From contig JAXRKP010000314.1 of the NCBI GenBank assembly GCA_037039925.1, positions 2,501 through 66,500 of the forward strand: a stretch of DNA of 64,000 nucleotides. The letters are read 5' to 3'. The notes beneath the pieces are model-generated. The model was not told where the DNA came from. It saw nothing but the letters and a program-made list of their open reading frames with translations, and made no database searches. Position 1 is the first letter of the stretch. Each line of letters begins with the position of its first letter. Source of the DNA: Doris montereyensis. Its lineage: Eukaryota > Mollusca > Gastropoda > Nudibranchia > Dorididae. This document shows positions 1 to 51,549 of this stretch, in pieces. The position numbers were made by a program, and so were the translations under genes.

Positions 1-689
1 CGTAACAGCAACATAGATAGAGGTAGTGTTAATAGTGGTAACAGTAACACAGATATAGGTAATGATAATAATGGAAGTGTAGGACGTGATTAAGGTGGTG
101 ATGATGGCGGTGGTGATTGTGGTAATTTATTTGGACCACCTATTGCCACGACAGAATTCACCTGTTCATGCCAATTCATTGACCTTGAATATGTCTCAAG
201 GTCATCCCAAGACTCAAATGCATTAATCATTCCGCGATGTCTGCACTGGCGAGCAAAATAGTATCGGTAGGTTGAAGGTCAGAGTTGCCAATACAAATAC
301 ATCAATCAATGACCGAATGGTAAAGTGAACTCACATCGAGGTCAGATGCGGCAGGTGAATTGAACTGACATGATAATTACGAAGCAGGTAAAGACGGATT
401 TTGGAAAGCTAAATCACTACTGGTCTCCCCTCTCCCTCTAACAACAGAAACCGCAGAAACCGCTGTGGAGGAAATTAGTTTTGGTGAGCAGCGACGAGGA
501 TAATGGAAAGAGAATCTACCTTATGTATCAGTCCTTGCAACAACAAGCGACTTGATTAATTCAGGGACACGCGGCGTCTAATCTCGCCACGACTTGATAG
601 GTGGCTGCCCCATTATTTTTAGCTGTTTGAAAACAAACTCTCTAGATTCTCAACTCCCAAAGTATTGGTGAATCTTAATTAATTTTAGA

Positions 690-1046
690 GAGGGTAGATA
701 TCAGTCCAATGAGGTCTGGCCAAGGAACATGGATTCTGGCATTACCTTATGCATAAGACAAATTGTACAAAGTCTCTTTTTCTTCTCTTCTCTTTTTCTT
801 ATTGGTTTATTTATCTTGTGGTCCATTGGGTGCTCTTTTAGTCTTTGTATTTTAGCACACGTGGTTAATAAATTTGCATTTCTTCTGTCTTCTAAGGTTT
901 GGGTGCCTCCTGTTTCTCGTTCCATTGCCACGATAGGTATTGCTCGCATTGCTCCTTTTATTATCATGAGGATTTGATTTTGGACAACTCTGACTTTTTG
1001 AAAGTTTGATGTTGCTGAAAATAAATAACTTCTTAGAGGAAATCAA
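690..1046 (-). mobile_element. Jockey-like LINE fragment, inverted 5' piece
   Basis: The minus strand reads IIKGAMRAIPIVAMERETG and LEDRRNANLL, resembling the segment between the reverse transcriptase and RNase H of Jockey-like non-LTR elements (GAMKTTPI...LE.RR). The collinear 3' piece lies on the opposite strand just to its right. Confidence 0.5.
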
Positions 1047-1079
1047 GACAAGTTTAAAGACGAATTATCCATCATACAG

Positions 1080-1990
1080 ATAGATCAAAAATGTTTCTCC
1101 ATGACCAGACTATGGTCATCGTAAAACAATTCGAGATTCCACAGCAGGAATAACTACCAAGAACAGAGGCCTTCAAGCAAAAAGCGACGAAAGCTGAGCT
1201 CTACCTCCTACAAGACTGGATATGAGTGTGCACTGATCGAACTGCAAAAGATGCAATCATAAATGGAGGCTTTGGAATTTCAATAGTATGGCTGGCCTGA
1301 TGGAAATCAAACTGAACAGTCTATTTCGTCAGGCAAGATCTGCACAAAACGTAAAGCAAAAGTAGTTGCAGTTGAGGAAGCCACATGATTACTGTTAGAC
1401 AAAGATGGCAGAGTGTAGCCAACCTCACTGATGCAAAGTTAGTACTTCAGACGGTAAATGCAACTTTTGAAAGCCAGCTAAAAATATATGTTCCTATTTT
1501 GTCGCCAGTCATGCCAGTCAATACAATGCACCATCTTGCAATGGATACCTGGACACTGCCAGAATGATGGGCATGAGCGTGCAGATGAACTCGTAAAAAC
1601 AGGCTCAAGTATGCCCCAAGAGCGTTGACCTTCGAGGAAGAGAAGACAATCTGAAAGCGACTATAACCCTAAAGACCCTATTAATCAACTTGATAGAGAG
1701 TCCCATGTCACACTTTTCAAACATGTCTAGGCACAATTGTTTCCATCAGTATAATAATTATGTACCGCTATCTGAAAGTTGGGAAATCAGACAGGTGAGA
1801 GTATGGAGGTTCCACTAGAACACTGAACATTCTCCTCTAGCAGTGTCCGTTCTACACAGCAAAGAGGACATCGATATGGCCAAGCGAAACACGGATCGAA
1901 GACAAGTTCTACAGCCCTGTGGAGAACCTACTAAAGACCGTAATACGATTCATGGAGACAACCCCGCCCCTTGATCTAACCCGCTTGCAT
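1080..1990 (+). mobile_element. Jockey-like LINE fragment with RNase H, 3' piece
   Basis: At about 1530-1610 the plus strand reads LQWIPGHC and HERADELVKTGS, the C-terminal RNase H motif of Jockey-like elements. Upstream are decayed pieces (GGFGISIVW, KAKVVAVEEAT) and downstream a C-terminal segment (DKFYSPVENLLKTVIRF). It ends near an (ATT)n tract at about 1990. Several stops and frameshifts show it is dead. Confidence 0.6.
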
Positions 1991-2174
1991 TATTATTATT
2001 AGTAGTAGTAGTATTTTACACAGTTTATAAACGACGTATAACCAAAAAACTGACTGACATCACTGATGACGAAACTCATCCACTTTGTGCAGACATTGAC
2101 TGTCTAAAAATAATTAGAAGTTGTAGAACAGATACCTGAATTCATTCATTCCGTCCGCAGTCAAGATTTTTAAC

Positions 2175-2750
2175 AAAACAAATGGACGTGGGGGGGGGGG
2201 GTTGGACATGAAGGAATGAACTTTGACCGAGTGTGTGTATGTGGGGGTTGGTTGGGATGTAGTATGTGTGTGGGGGGAGGGGGCGGGGCGTTCCTACGTA
2301 TTTCTGTGATGGGGGTTGGGCATGGATGAATGAGCTTTTTTTCCGAAGGCGTATGTATGGGGGTCGGTTGAGATGTATTGTTTGTGTGTGTGTGTGTGTG
2401 GGGGGGGGGGGTTCGAATGAGTTTGTGTATCCTGCACATTTCTGTGATCTATTTATCAAAACAAATGGATGTAGGGGGGGAGAGGGTGGAAATGGATGAA
2501 TGAGCTTTGATCGAAGGCGTGCATGTGCGTAGGGGTCGGTTGGGTAGTGGTGTGTGATGGGTGGGGGGATCGAATATAGTTGTATATCCTACACATTTCT
2601 GTGATGTATTTATCAAAACAAATGGACGTGGGGGGATGAGCATGGGTGAATAAGCTTTGACCAAAGGCGTGTATGAGGGGGTCAGTTGTGTGTGTGTGTG
2701 GGGGGGCTGTGGGAGGGCTCGAATGATGCATGTCTGTGATGTATTTGTCA
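2175..2750. repeat. GT-rich minisatellite, about four units
   Basis: Units of roughly 115-165 bp repeat the theme CTTTGACCGAAGGCGTGTATG plus GGGG and TGTG runs (anchors near 2222, 2336, 2500, 2652), and three contain CATTTCTGTGAT...ATCAAAACAAATGGA. The open frames on both strands here are by-products. Confidence 0.75.
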
Positions 2751-2899
2751 CACTAATACTCTTATTATGTTTCTGCATTAATGTTTAGCAATTTAAATAA
2801 TGAAGAGATCTATGTATTATGATTTTTAAACTTACTTATGAGGAACAGAATGAAATTTCCTTCTCTGGATGAATAAAGTATTATTATAATAATATTATT

Positions 2900-3035
2900 A
2901 TTATTTACACTTTACAGTTCCACATAGAGAGACAGCATCTAGTAAGAACAGAGATAATGTTTACACTTTATAGTTCCATATAGACAGAAAGCATCTAGCA
3001 AGAACAGAGATAACGTTTACAGTTTACAGTTCCAT
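2900..3035. repeat. Tandem repeat, about 57 bp unit
   Basis: Two and a half copies of a unit containing TTTACAGTTCCA, GACAGCATCTAG and AAGAACAGAGATAA. Confidence 0.75.
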
Positions 3036-8114
<5,079 letters not shown>

Positions 8115-8205
8115 TAATAAAGAAGATAATAAGGAAGATGAGACATGAGAAAGAGTAAAGGGAAATAAGTATGATCTATCACTACCAACATCGCCAGCCA
8201 ATCAT
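8115..8205 (+). repeat. Short interspersed repeat A, partial copy
   Basis: Carries GAAGATGAGACATGAGAAAGAG then AGTATGATCTA, the 3' half of repeat A (see 24927-25050 for a full copy). Confidence 0.5.
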
Positions 8206-8206
8206 C

Positions 8207-8345
<139 letters not shown>

Positions 8346-8403
8346 GTTGGAGGAGAGAGACGGGGTTGGAGGGTAAAAAGAGACAGAGAATGAGAGAGAT
8401 TGA

Positions 8404-8535
8404 TTCATTAAAATCTACCAGCCCACCATAAGCGGTGGTCACAGGGTGAATTAAGAAAGAGGAAACACTTAAGATGAAAGATGAGTGAAAGAATGAAAGG
8501 AAAGAGTAGAACCAACCATAAGCGCCTGCCAACAG
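8404..8535 (+). repeat. Short interspersed repeat A copy
   Basis: Order: ATCTACCAGCCCACC, CACAGGGTGAATTAAGAAAG, AAGATGAAAGATGAGTGAAAG, AAGAGTAGAACCAACC, GCGCCTGCCAACA. Followed by a second GA tract. Confidence 0.7.
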
Positions 8536-8538
<3 letters not shown>

Positions 8539-8587
<49 letters not shown>

Positions 8588-8660
8588 AAGAGAGAGAAAG
8601 TGAGAGAAGAGAGAGGGGGGGAGAGGAAGAGAGAATGAGAAAGAGGGGCCGAGAAAGACA
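8539..8660. repeat. (GA)n-rich tract
   Basis: Pure GA to about 8578, then interrupted purine-rich sequence. Confidence 0.9.
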
Positions 8661-8698
8661 GAGTAAATTGTTTATTCTTCAACTGAAAATGTCTGGTT

Positions 8699-8830
8699 CA
8701 TTGAAATTTACCCGCCCACAATCACAGGGTGAATTCGGAGGAATCAGCAAAATGAAATTCAGTGAACCAGTGAAAGGAAAGGAAAGAAGTAGGACCTACC
8801 AAGAGCACCTGTCAACCACCCACAAAATTA
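8699..8830 (+). repeat. Short interspersed repeat A copy
   Basis: Reads AAATTTACCCGCCCAC, CACAGGGTGAATTC, GTGAAAGGAAAGGAAAG, AGTAGGACCTACCA, GCACCTGTCAACCACCC. Confidence 0.7.
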
Positions 8831-9914
8831 CCTAGAAAGTCAAGTAACAAATAGCACACATTCACAGCCTTCCTTGGTGATTACACCAAACACCCAAAAA
8901 AGACAATGTAAGAAATGAGCAATGGCAATCAAAGTAAAAAGTACAAGTGATCTTATCACATAAAAGCAAAAGTCAATATTGTCTGACACCATTAAAAACT
9001 ATAAACAAGAAATAAATATTGAAAACGCAGTTGATTTCTTTTTTATTTATTTTTTTCTTTTTCTCTTTTTTCAACTCAAACGCATCGATCATGTACAACA
9101 TATCAATGGCTGTTAACATTATTTATGAATTTATACTGACACTAACACATGCACAAATTCAAATGAAAATAGAAGGTTTAGAAAATTTATAGATCTCTAC
9201 AAATTGTAAATCATCAAACATAAGTGGTCACAGAATACATAAACTAATCAACAAATTTTCGAATCTCACTTTCTCACACCTGTACTCTTCATCAGTTGCC
9301 AGACAGTCAACACCTCCCTGCCAGTAGTATATATAATAAGACAGTTACACACTACAACTTTTAGGTCCCAGGGAAAATGAAAAAAAAAAGAAAAGAGAGT
9401 CAGAGCTCTAAAATACATACACTTGTATACTAATTAATATAAGCCACAAGCTAAGAAATAAATGAATTAATGACAAAGAATTTGAAAACTGGACAATTAC
9501 GAAATCAATCCACAAAGAAAAGGTTACCATCATCACTTTGCAGCTACTTAGGAACAAAATCAGTGGATGGTGCCGAGCACAGTGAACAGCAGTGGATGGG
9601 CCCAGTGAACAGCAATGGCTTACACTACACAGCTCAAAGCATTGAAAAAATTCCATCCATTCTTTCCATGACTGATGGTTGATCTCATTTACCCCATTGG
9701 ATTTTGCATGTTATACAAGTCATATGAGATTCCTATTTGTGCCATAAAATTTGCACCACAAAAGAAAAGAATGTTTTATTTTCACTTTACAAACCAGTCT
9801 CTTTAGTAATCTTTATTAATATTATTACTTTCTTTCATTTAAAAAAAGGTTGTGATCTGATACTCAAATTAAACATGGTGGCATGAGGCTCTTAAGCCTG
9901 TCTAAACTTAAAAA

Positions 9915-10185
9915 TTAAAATATGTTCACGGCCACTATAGCCCATAGAGCCAGAGCTTATTCCGGTTTCAATAGCCTGAAGCGCAACATGTGATAACAAT
10001 CACCTCCTGAACACTCCCAAGTTATTGCTTGTACTCATTTGCTCCTGGGTTGAGTGGGAAAAATGCATGTTAAATGTCTTTCTCAAAGAACACAACGTTG
10101 AACCTAACTTTGCTAGAATTTGAAGCTGGGATCCTAATGATCCTAGTCCGGCAGCCTAACCACTTGGTTACCGCGCCACCTGTCT
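9915..10185 (-). mobile_element. tRNA-derived SINE
   Basis: The minus strand begins GGTGGCGCGGTAACCAAGTG, GTTAGG, and has CTTCAAATTC about 45 nt on: RNA polymerase III A-box and B-box like signals of a tRNA head, followed by an unrelated body. Confidence 0.6.
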
Positions 10186-11983
10186 CTCCTTGGGTATTTT
10201 GATGATACTGAAAAACAGTTATGGTAGTCTACAACCACAATAAATCTAATGTTGAAGCTCAATCAACTGGTCAATATATATATATAGAGAGAGAGTAAAA
10301 CTAAAAAATAAAATCAAAGAAACCATTTTTGATACACTTCTTTTAAAACATTTCAAAACATTGTAACCACAAACAACTTGGTAACATAACCACGATCAAT
10401 TACCTCTCGTTAGTTTTGCCTGGCTCATCTAGAAACACTTGAGTAGATGTCTTGGACTTGCTCAAATATATAAGTGCAAGCCCTTCTTTTCGAGTTTAAA
10501 GTTCAACTCTCTCAGTTTCAACTGATTAGAAAAAATCCAGCAGGTATGACCGATGAAGTAAGGGGTCATTGACATCGTCAGGTGGGTTTTTTCATCATAA
10601 ATCGTAGTTGTGAAAAAGGTCTTTATTTACATTTTTAAACAATGTCGTTCTCCAAGCCAAACACTTCAAATTCGATTATTAGGATCTTATCACATTTGGT
10701 ATAAGCAACAAGACTATACAATCTGACTGAGTAGAAGATCTTCTGACTCTAATCTACCAATGCAAAGACACTGGCCAGATACCTGCAGTCTTGTGTCTTA
10801 ATCGTACCCCCTTCAAAATAATTACATTTTCAACAACCTCTTAGTCTCACAACACTTAAAAACTAATTAGGGAATGTGCAAGAATTTGTTCAAAAGAATT
10901 TTATAGTTTTTCAAGCCTTAGCACCCTGAACAAAGATTTTAAAAGTAGCCATATAATCCTGAATAAAATCACTGAAAATTCAATTAAACAGAATTCATTG
11001 AATTTTTCTTCTTAACTTTTTCATTAAATGTCTAATTTACAGAAATTTTAGCACATTTTATATGAGAATGTACATCAGCAAAGTCTAGACCTGGATATAA
11101 GTTCACTTCATCCTCACCATAAATAGAAATACCTGACACCACATACTTCAGCTTTATGAAACAGATGAAAAATAGTATGAGAAGATGAACTGAAATAATC
11201 TCACCGATGTTCACCGTAAAAAAGACTTAGGTAAAACAGACTGTTGTGTGTTTATCAGAACTGTCAACTAACAGGGGAAGTAACTGGAGTTTTAAGCTTC
11301 AGCAGTAAAATTCGATATTCATACTACATAGTGTTGCTGCAGAATTCTATCTGCCTAACTCGGATTTCGTGAACATTTCAGAAGACACAAAAAAACCTGA
11401 TTGATTGCGTTTACTGCAAGAATCTATTTCACAAAGTGTGAAAGAATGGGATTCAAGCATAATGTTATTATTTATAAAATTCAAAGAGAGTTTTATGTTT
11501 TAAGCTCGAAATGTATTTGAATTATGATTCTATTTACAATCTAGGCTGCATTTCTGGAGTTACGCAACCAAAATAGCCCATCTATTTCTTTCCTTCGAAA
11601 TGGTCCAGATGGCATCTTGTGATTTATTTCTTCATGACCTCTACATTAAAATTGTTCTTAAGAGACGAATAAAATTAAAACTAGGTAACAGTCACAACAA
11701 CTTCAGTATGGATAGTAACCTGAAGGCTTACAATCTACATAATACAATGGCAAGTGGGATGACAGCTGTGGTCTGTCCTATGGGAAAAGGCATTTTCACT
11801 CGAAACTATTTCATCACGACAACTTTATCCTATGTAGTGAACAACATGTCTTCAGGTAATTTACTTCCAATTGGACCAAATCTTTCCGAGATGGTAAGTG
11901 GTAACATACCATTGATGTTTTAGATATAAATTAGGTAACAAATCTACATAATTAAATTTGATACAAATTTAGCATCTTCTTTC

Positions 11984-11989
11984 TTTATT
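11984..11989 (-). promoter_or_regulatory. Candidate XPO7 polyadenylation signal
   Basis: AATAAA on the minus strand about 500 nt past the XPO7 stop codon. Similar hexamers occur by chance in AT-rich DNA, so this is only a candidate for the 3' end. Confidence 0.3.
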
Positions 11990-12483
11990 ATGTGGACACA
12001 CAAAAATTCTTGAAAGATTAAAAAAAATTATCCTGTAACTCATTTGAAGTCAGTGTATAGTATAGCAACACAAAGTAACATAGATCTAAAAGCACATAGT
12101 AATTTTTACTGGCAAATAATTTTTTAATTTTCCAAAACTTTAAAAATCTTATCAGCTACACTCGTCAATTCTGCATCAAATTCATCAAAACAAATCTTCT
12201 CATGCAATTAAACTCTCTCTCACACACACACACAAAATTTGGGATAAAATGAAAAATGAAAGCCCCATATGCACAATGGTTGATCCACATATGCCCTTTG
12301 TACAATAAAAATCTTGCACACACTATCAAATGCTTATCATGGACAAAATGAGAAAAACGCTATTGTACACATCCTCTCTTGTCAGTCAAAGCAAATACAA
12401 GTCTAACAACAAGCATGATGCAAATAAACCACTTGCTCTAATGTGATAACAAAGATGATATTATTACGAGCCAAGACATCCTG

Positions 12484-48093
<35,610 letters not shown>

Positions 48094-48230
48094 TTTGTGT
48101 TTTCCCCAATACCCAAATTTTCCGAGAGATGGCGCAGCAACTGAGTTGCGTTCTGTAGGCAAGCGGCTCTGCAAACACACCGTTCAACAAGCATTTCACG
48201 CTAGTCCTAAGAGAACGAAATGGCGGCGCC
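48094..48230. promoter_or_regulatory. Likely XPO7 promoter region with ATGGCG motifs
   Basis: The interval upstream of the XPO7 start holds AAATGGCGGC at 48218-48227 and GATGGCGC near 48129, and the XPO7 start itself is AAAATGGCGAC. YY1 sites in metazoan promoters have the core ATGGCGG or ATGGCGC. No TATA box is evident. Promoter function is inferred from position and motif only. Confidence 0.4.
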
Positions 48231-49307
48231 TTTAGTGTTCAAGGCGGCTAATCAATTCAAACTTTTGTCATGGGGATATACACACATTATGTGAATGAGA
48301 ATAGCACTATGAATTATTCTCCTGCAAGCTTTTTGAACCATTTGATTTCTTGATTTCTTTTATATGTATAAGCAGTTACATTACAATGAACGGACAACGC
48401 CATCTCATTGCAAAAAGAAGACGAGCGGTTCTAGAACAAATTGCTTTGTTACAGAACGCGTTTCTGCGCTTTTGGTACAAAGTATTTGATTGGACGGATC
48501 AGGGAAAACTGAGAAAACTTCAGAATCTAACCAATAGAAGAAAAAAAATTCTTTGTTTTCAATCGAAACAACAAATGGTGGAGGAATTACCTCGTGCTTG
48601 ACCTATTTGGATAGCTACCGGTGTAAACACCACCGTGGATTCGTAAGGTCAGCCTTTTCTCAGTGCCCCAGTGATAACACAAGTCAGTTCCACGAGTGGT
48701 AAGTCAGTCACTCGACCTTGATAATTATAGTTAGTTACATATCTACATTGGGACCACCAGAGGGACCTTTCACTTTGATTTGACCCGAGGAGTGTCGTTG
48801 CGCGAAGTTCTAGAATCTTGAGTCTCTGCTTTCGCATTGCGTTACAGTTAATCTGAAATTCTGGACGTGTAATTGTGAGACAAAAGAACGGAGTCACTAT
48901 TCGTCAAAGAAGAATGCATTACCATCATGATCATTGACATGTGACTTGGCACGTAAAATTGCGACACAGCCTAGATCTAGAATATAGCCTAGATTTTGGT
49001 AAGACCTGTTTACCGATTAGTGATCTAGACATGATTTATCTTGCATCTATATCTAGTTCTATTCTATATACTAGAATCTAGTATGCCTAATAATAGATCT
49101 AAGTATAGATCTTCTAGATCTAGTAAGTGTGTATCTAATTTTGTTTAAAGTAGATCTATCATTAAATATGGATCACCTTATCTATCATCATGACAAGATG
49201 ATAACATATTTCGAGATAGATCTAGATTCTAAATTTGAACAAAAAGAAAGCAGCCTAGCAACGATTTTGAAATGATTTCAGTAAATCCCAAAATCAAAGG
49301 AAGCTGA

Positions 49308-49470
49308 TCAGATGCTCTATCCTCGTAGATTTCTCAAAAGCTGTCAACAAAGTAGATCACAAGTGGATTACTGATAAACTCAATAGATTTAGATCTAGTA
49401 TTCATCATAATTCATGGTCTTTTTCTTGAGTGGATCAAATCATCTTTTTTACATTTGGGAAAAGCACAAT
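49308..49470 (+). mobile_element. LINE reverse transcriptase fragment
   Basis: Reads LVDFSKAVNKVDHKWITDKL and EWIKS. The usual AFD(K)VDH motif is AVNKVDH here, so a catalytic aspartate is lost. Confidence 0.6.
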
Positions 49471-50219
49471 AACCTAGATCTAGAGATTATATCTTAATGT
49501 TGAAGGCGCTGAATCTATTCTCAAACCTGATGATACCGCCAAGTTGTCGCACCAGTGGTAACTTGGCGTTATAATAAAAACGCTCTAACAATGAGAAAGA
49601 TTTTATAATGAATATATTGACAGTTGAGAGAGAGATGAAATGATTATGGACACAACAAAATGGAGCGAAGTCAACTGCCTGTGAAAATGCATGCTAATAT
49701 TACTTTACGAAGTGACTATTCGCAATAATGACGAATCCCTGAGAGAGAAAATGCTATCCGTCATTAGTATCGGGTGTATTGCTGATTACGAATGATGAAT
49801 GAAGTACCGTTATGGTACTCGAGTACGCTCTCACAGTAAACACGTCATGTCATTGTTTCCAGCCTCATTGCCGAGCTGACTGCTTTACCAGTGAGAATGT
49901 ATATATGTATGCCATGCCGACGTATATATGTATGCTATGCCAACACAGTCGCCAGCTTGGATTTTCACAATCTATGTCCTTACGTAGTTATGATTAAAAT
50001 CACTCAAAACCTTTGAAGTTTGTTTTTTCCATTCAATATCTAAAGAGTGACGTTATATTTTTACAAGATATTTGGGATAGGTTGTTTTTTTATGATTTTT
50101 TAAAAATACACCATATATATATATCATTTACATGTATATGCAAAAATTAGAAAACAATGTGTATAAAAATTTTCTAAAAAAGTATATAAAAGATATCAAA
50201 AACACCTGACATCATTCTA

Positions 50220-50573
50220 TTAAGGAAGTGTCTAGGTAGACCCCAATTGGGGACTACGTAGCCAACATGACTACGTACTACGTAGCCAACATGACTACGT
50301 GCTCCCCAATTGGGGACTACCTAGTCATGGTGGCTACGTAGTCCCAGAAATGTTGGATTGTGACCTCTGACCCTGGTTTGAACTTTTTAAGGGAAGTGTG
50401 GCCTAAAAATACTTAAAGCAAACAAAAAATCATTATAAGTATAAAAAGAAAATGGATTTATATAAACCTAACATGAATATTGTGACAAAAATGTAATTTT
50501 CCCCCAATTGGGGACTACCTAGACACCATGACTACGTGCTCCCCAATTGGGGACTACCTAGCCTCTTCCTTAA
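50220..50573. mobile_element. piggyBac-like MITE with TTAA target duplication
   Basis: Bounded by TTAA at 50220-50223 and 50570-50573. Inside these are about 29-bp inverted ends (GGAAGTGTCTAGGTAG then CCCCAATTGGGG; right end complementary with three mismatches). The interior repeats the palindrome CCCCAATTGGGG and GACTACGTAG/CATGACTACG blocks. No ORF. The TTAA duplication suggests piggyBac mobilisation. Confidence 0.75.
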
Positions 50574-50882
50574 CATGTGTGTCAAATATACAAATAAGTG
50601 CCATATACCAAAACAATATGCGCATAAAAAAATAGTAAACTCAAACTACTACAATGTAACTACAAACATCAAAACTAAGAACTAGAAAAACCAGACCATG
50701 CAAAATACCTAGTCAGAAATAGTTAGAGATAATAAATTGCTTTTGATTGAACGTAGAGCACTAATACTGTGTAGGAAAATAAATGGCCTGTTAATTTTCC
50801 TTTTAAAAAACCTTTATAATAACTTAATATTTTAAAGAAATCTCTGCTGCAAGAGTGCAAATCTTCATTATAGTACTGTAGT

Positions 50883-51250
50883 TTAAGAACCCTTTTTTCT
50901 TTATCAGTTCCCATTCTACATTTTGGTGTGTGGGTTCAGATGCCTAAGATGATCTTTCTCCATGATGCCCTGTCCTGGCATTTTCTGTTTTCGTTTCCAT
51001 GTTCGTCGTTGAACGGTCAAGCCGGGTATATTATATTTATTTCTCTGAATCATTTTTGTTTTGGGTAAACAGGAGATTAGCCCACTATAACCTAGGTAGA
51101 TGGTGGGGCTGCCACCTTTGAGGCCCCCTACCAGGCCTTGTTATTTTCTGTTAGGGACAAACAGTGAGGCAAGGGCATGTCGGAAGTGAAGGTAATGACA
51201 CAAGATAATGTGAAAGCCCCATAGGATCAAAGCGAGACAAATACAAGTGA
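50883..51250 (-). mobile_element. LINE 3' end joined to its 5' region (internally deleted)
   Basis: 50883-51008 matches the LINE 3' end (TTCTTTATCAGTTCCCATTC, GATCTTTCTCCATG). 51015-51145 matches 61745-61870, upstream of the LINE endonuclease (GGGTAAACAGGAGATTAG, CTAGGTAGATGGTGGGGCT). The coding part between is missing. Confidence 0.5.
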
Positions 51251-51253
51251 GCG

Positions 51254-51540
51254 TAGTTGGCTCGGTTGTAGCACGCTTTCTTTTCATGGCAAGGCGATGG
51301 GTGCCGACGCAGAGGTCGAGGTTCGATCCCCACGGTGACGGGGATTTTTTTTCTGTTAGGGTTAACTCCTTAGCCTATGGTCAGTCAAGACTGGCCTGCC
51401 AGGCAGCAGGAGACTTGTGGAGGGCGGGATCGTCTACTCCCTATACAGGTGCTTACCTGTCAACTGCCCGGAGTCACCCACTGGGAAATTGGAAAATCGG
51501 AATGGCTGGCAGACGGGTAGTAAGCCAACTTAAAAGGAGA
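51254..51540 (+). mobile_element. tRNA-like SINE sequence
   Basis: TTGGCTCGGTTGTAGCACGC and GAGGTTCGATCCCCACGG look like A- and B-boxes. The body (GGTTAACTCC, GCAGCAGGAGACTTGTGGAG, CCCTATACAGGTGC) also occurs at 61955-62060. Confidence 0.55.
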
Positions 51541-51549
51541 TGACTCATT

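Larger units (their letters stand above)
8831..12483. other. Downstream flank of XPO7
   Basis: Contains a tRNA-derived SINE at 9915-10185 and probably the XPO7 3' UTR (to near 11984). No other gene recognised; the 107-codon open frame at 11600-11923 has no recognisable features. Confidence 0.4.

Noticed and set aside
2142..2778. Proline/histidine-rich minus-strand frames
   Set aside because: They follow the GT-rich minisatellite units.
11600..11923. 107-codon plus-strand ORF
   Set aside because: No motif recognised; lies antisense to the probable XPO7 3' UTR region.
48350..48601. 83-codon basic ORF near the XPO7 promoter
   Set aside because: Tempting as a divergent gene, but no homology, clear start context or following exon recognised.
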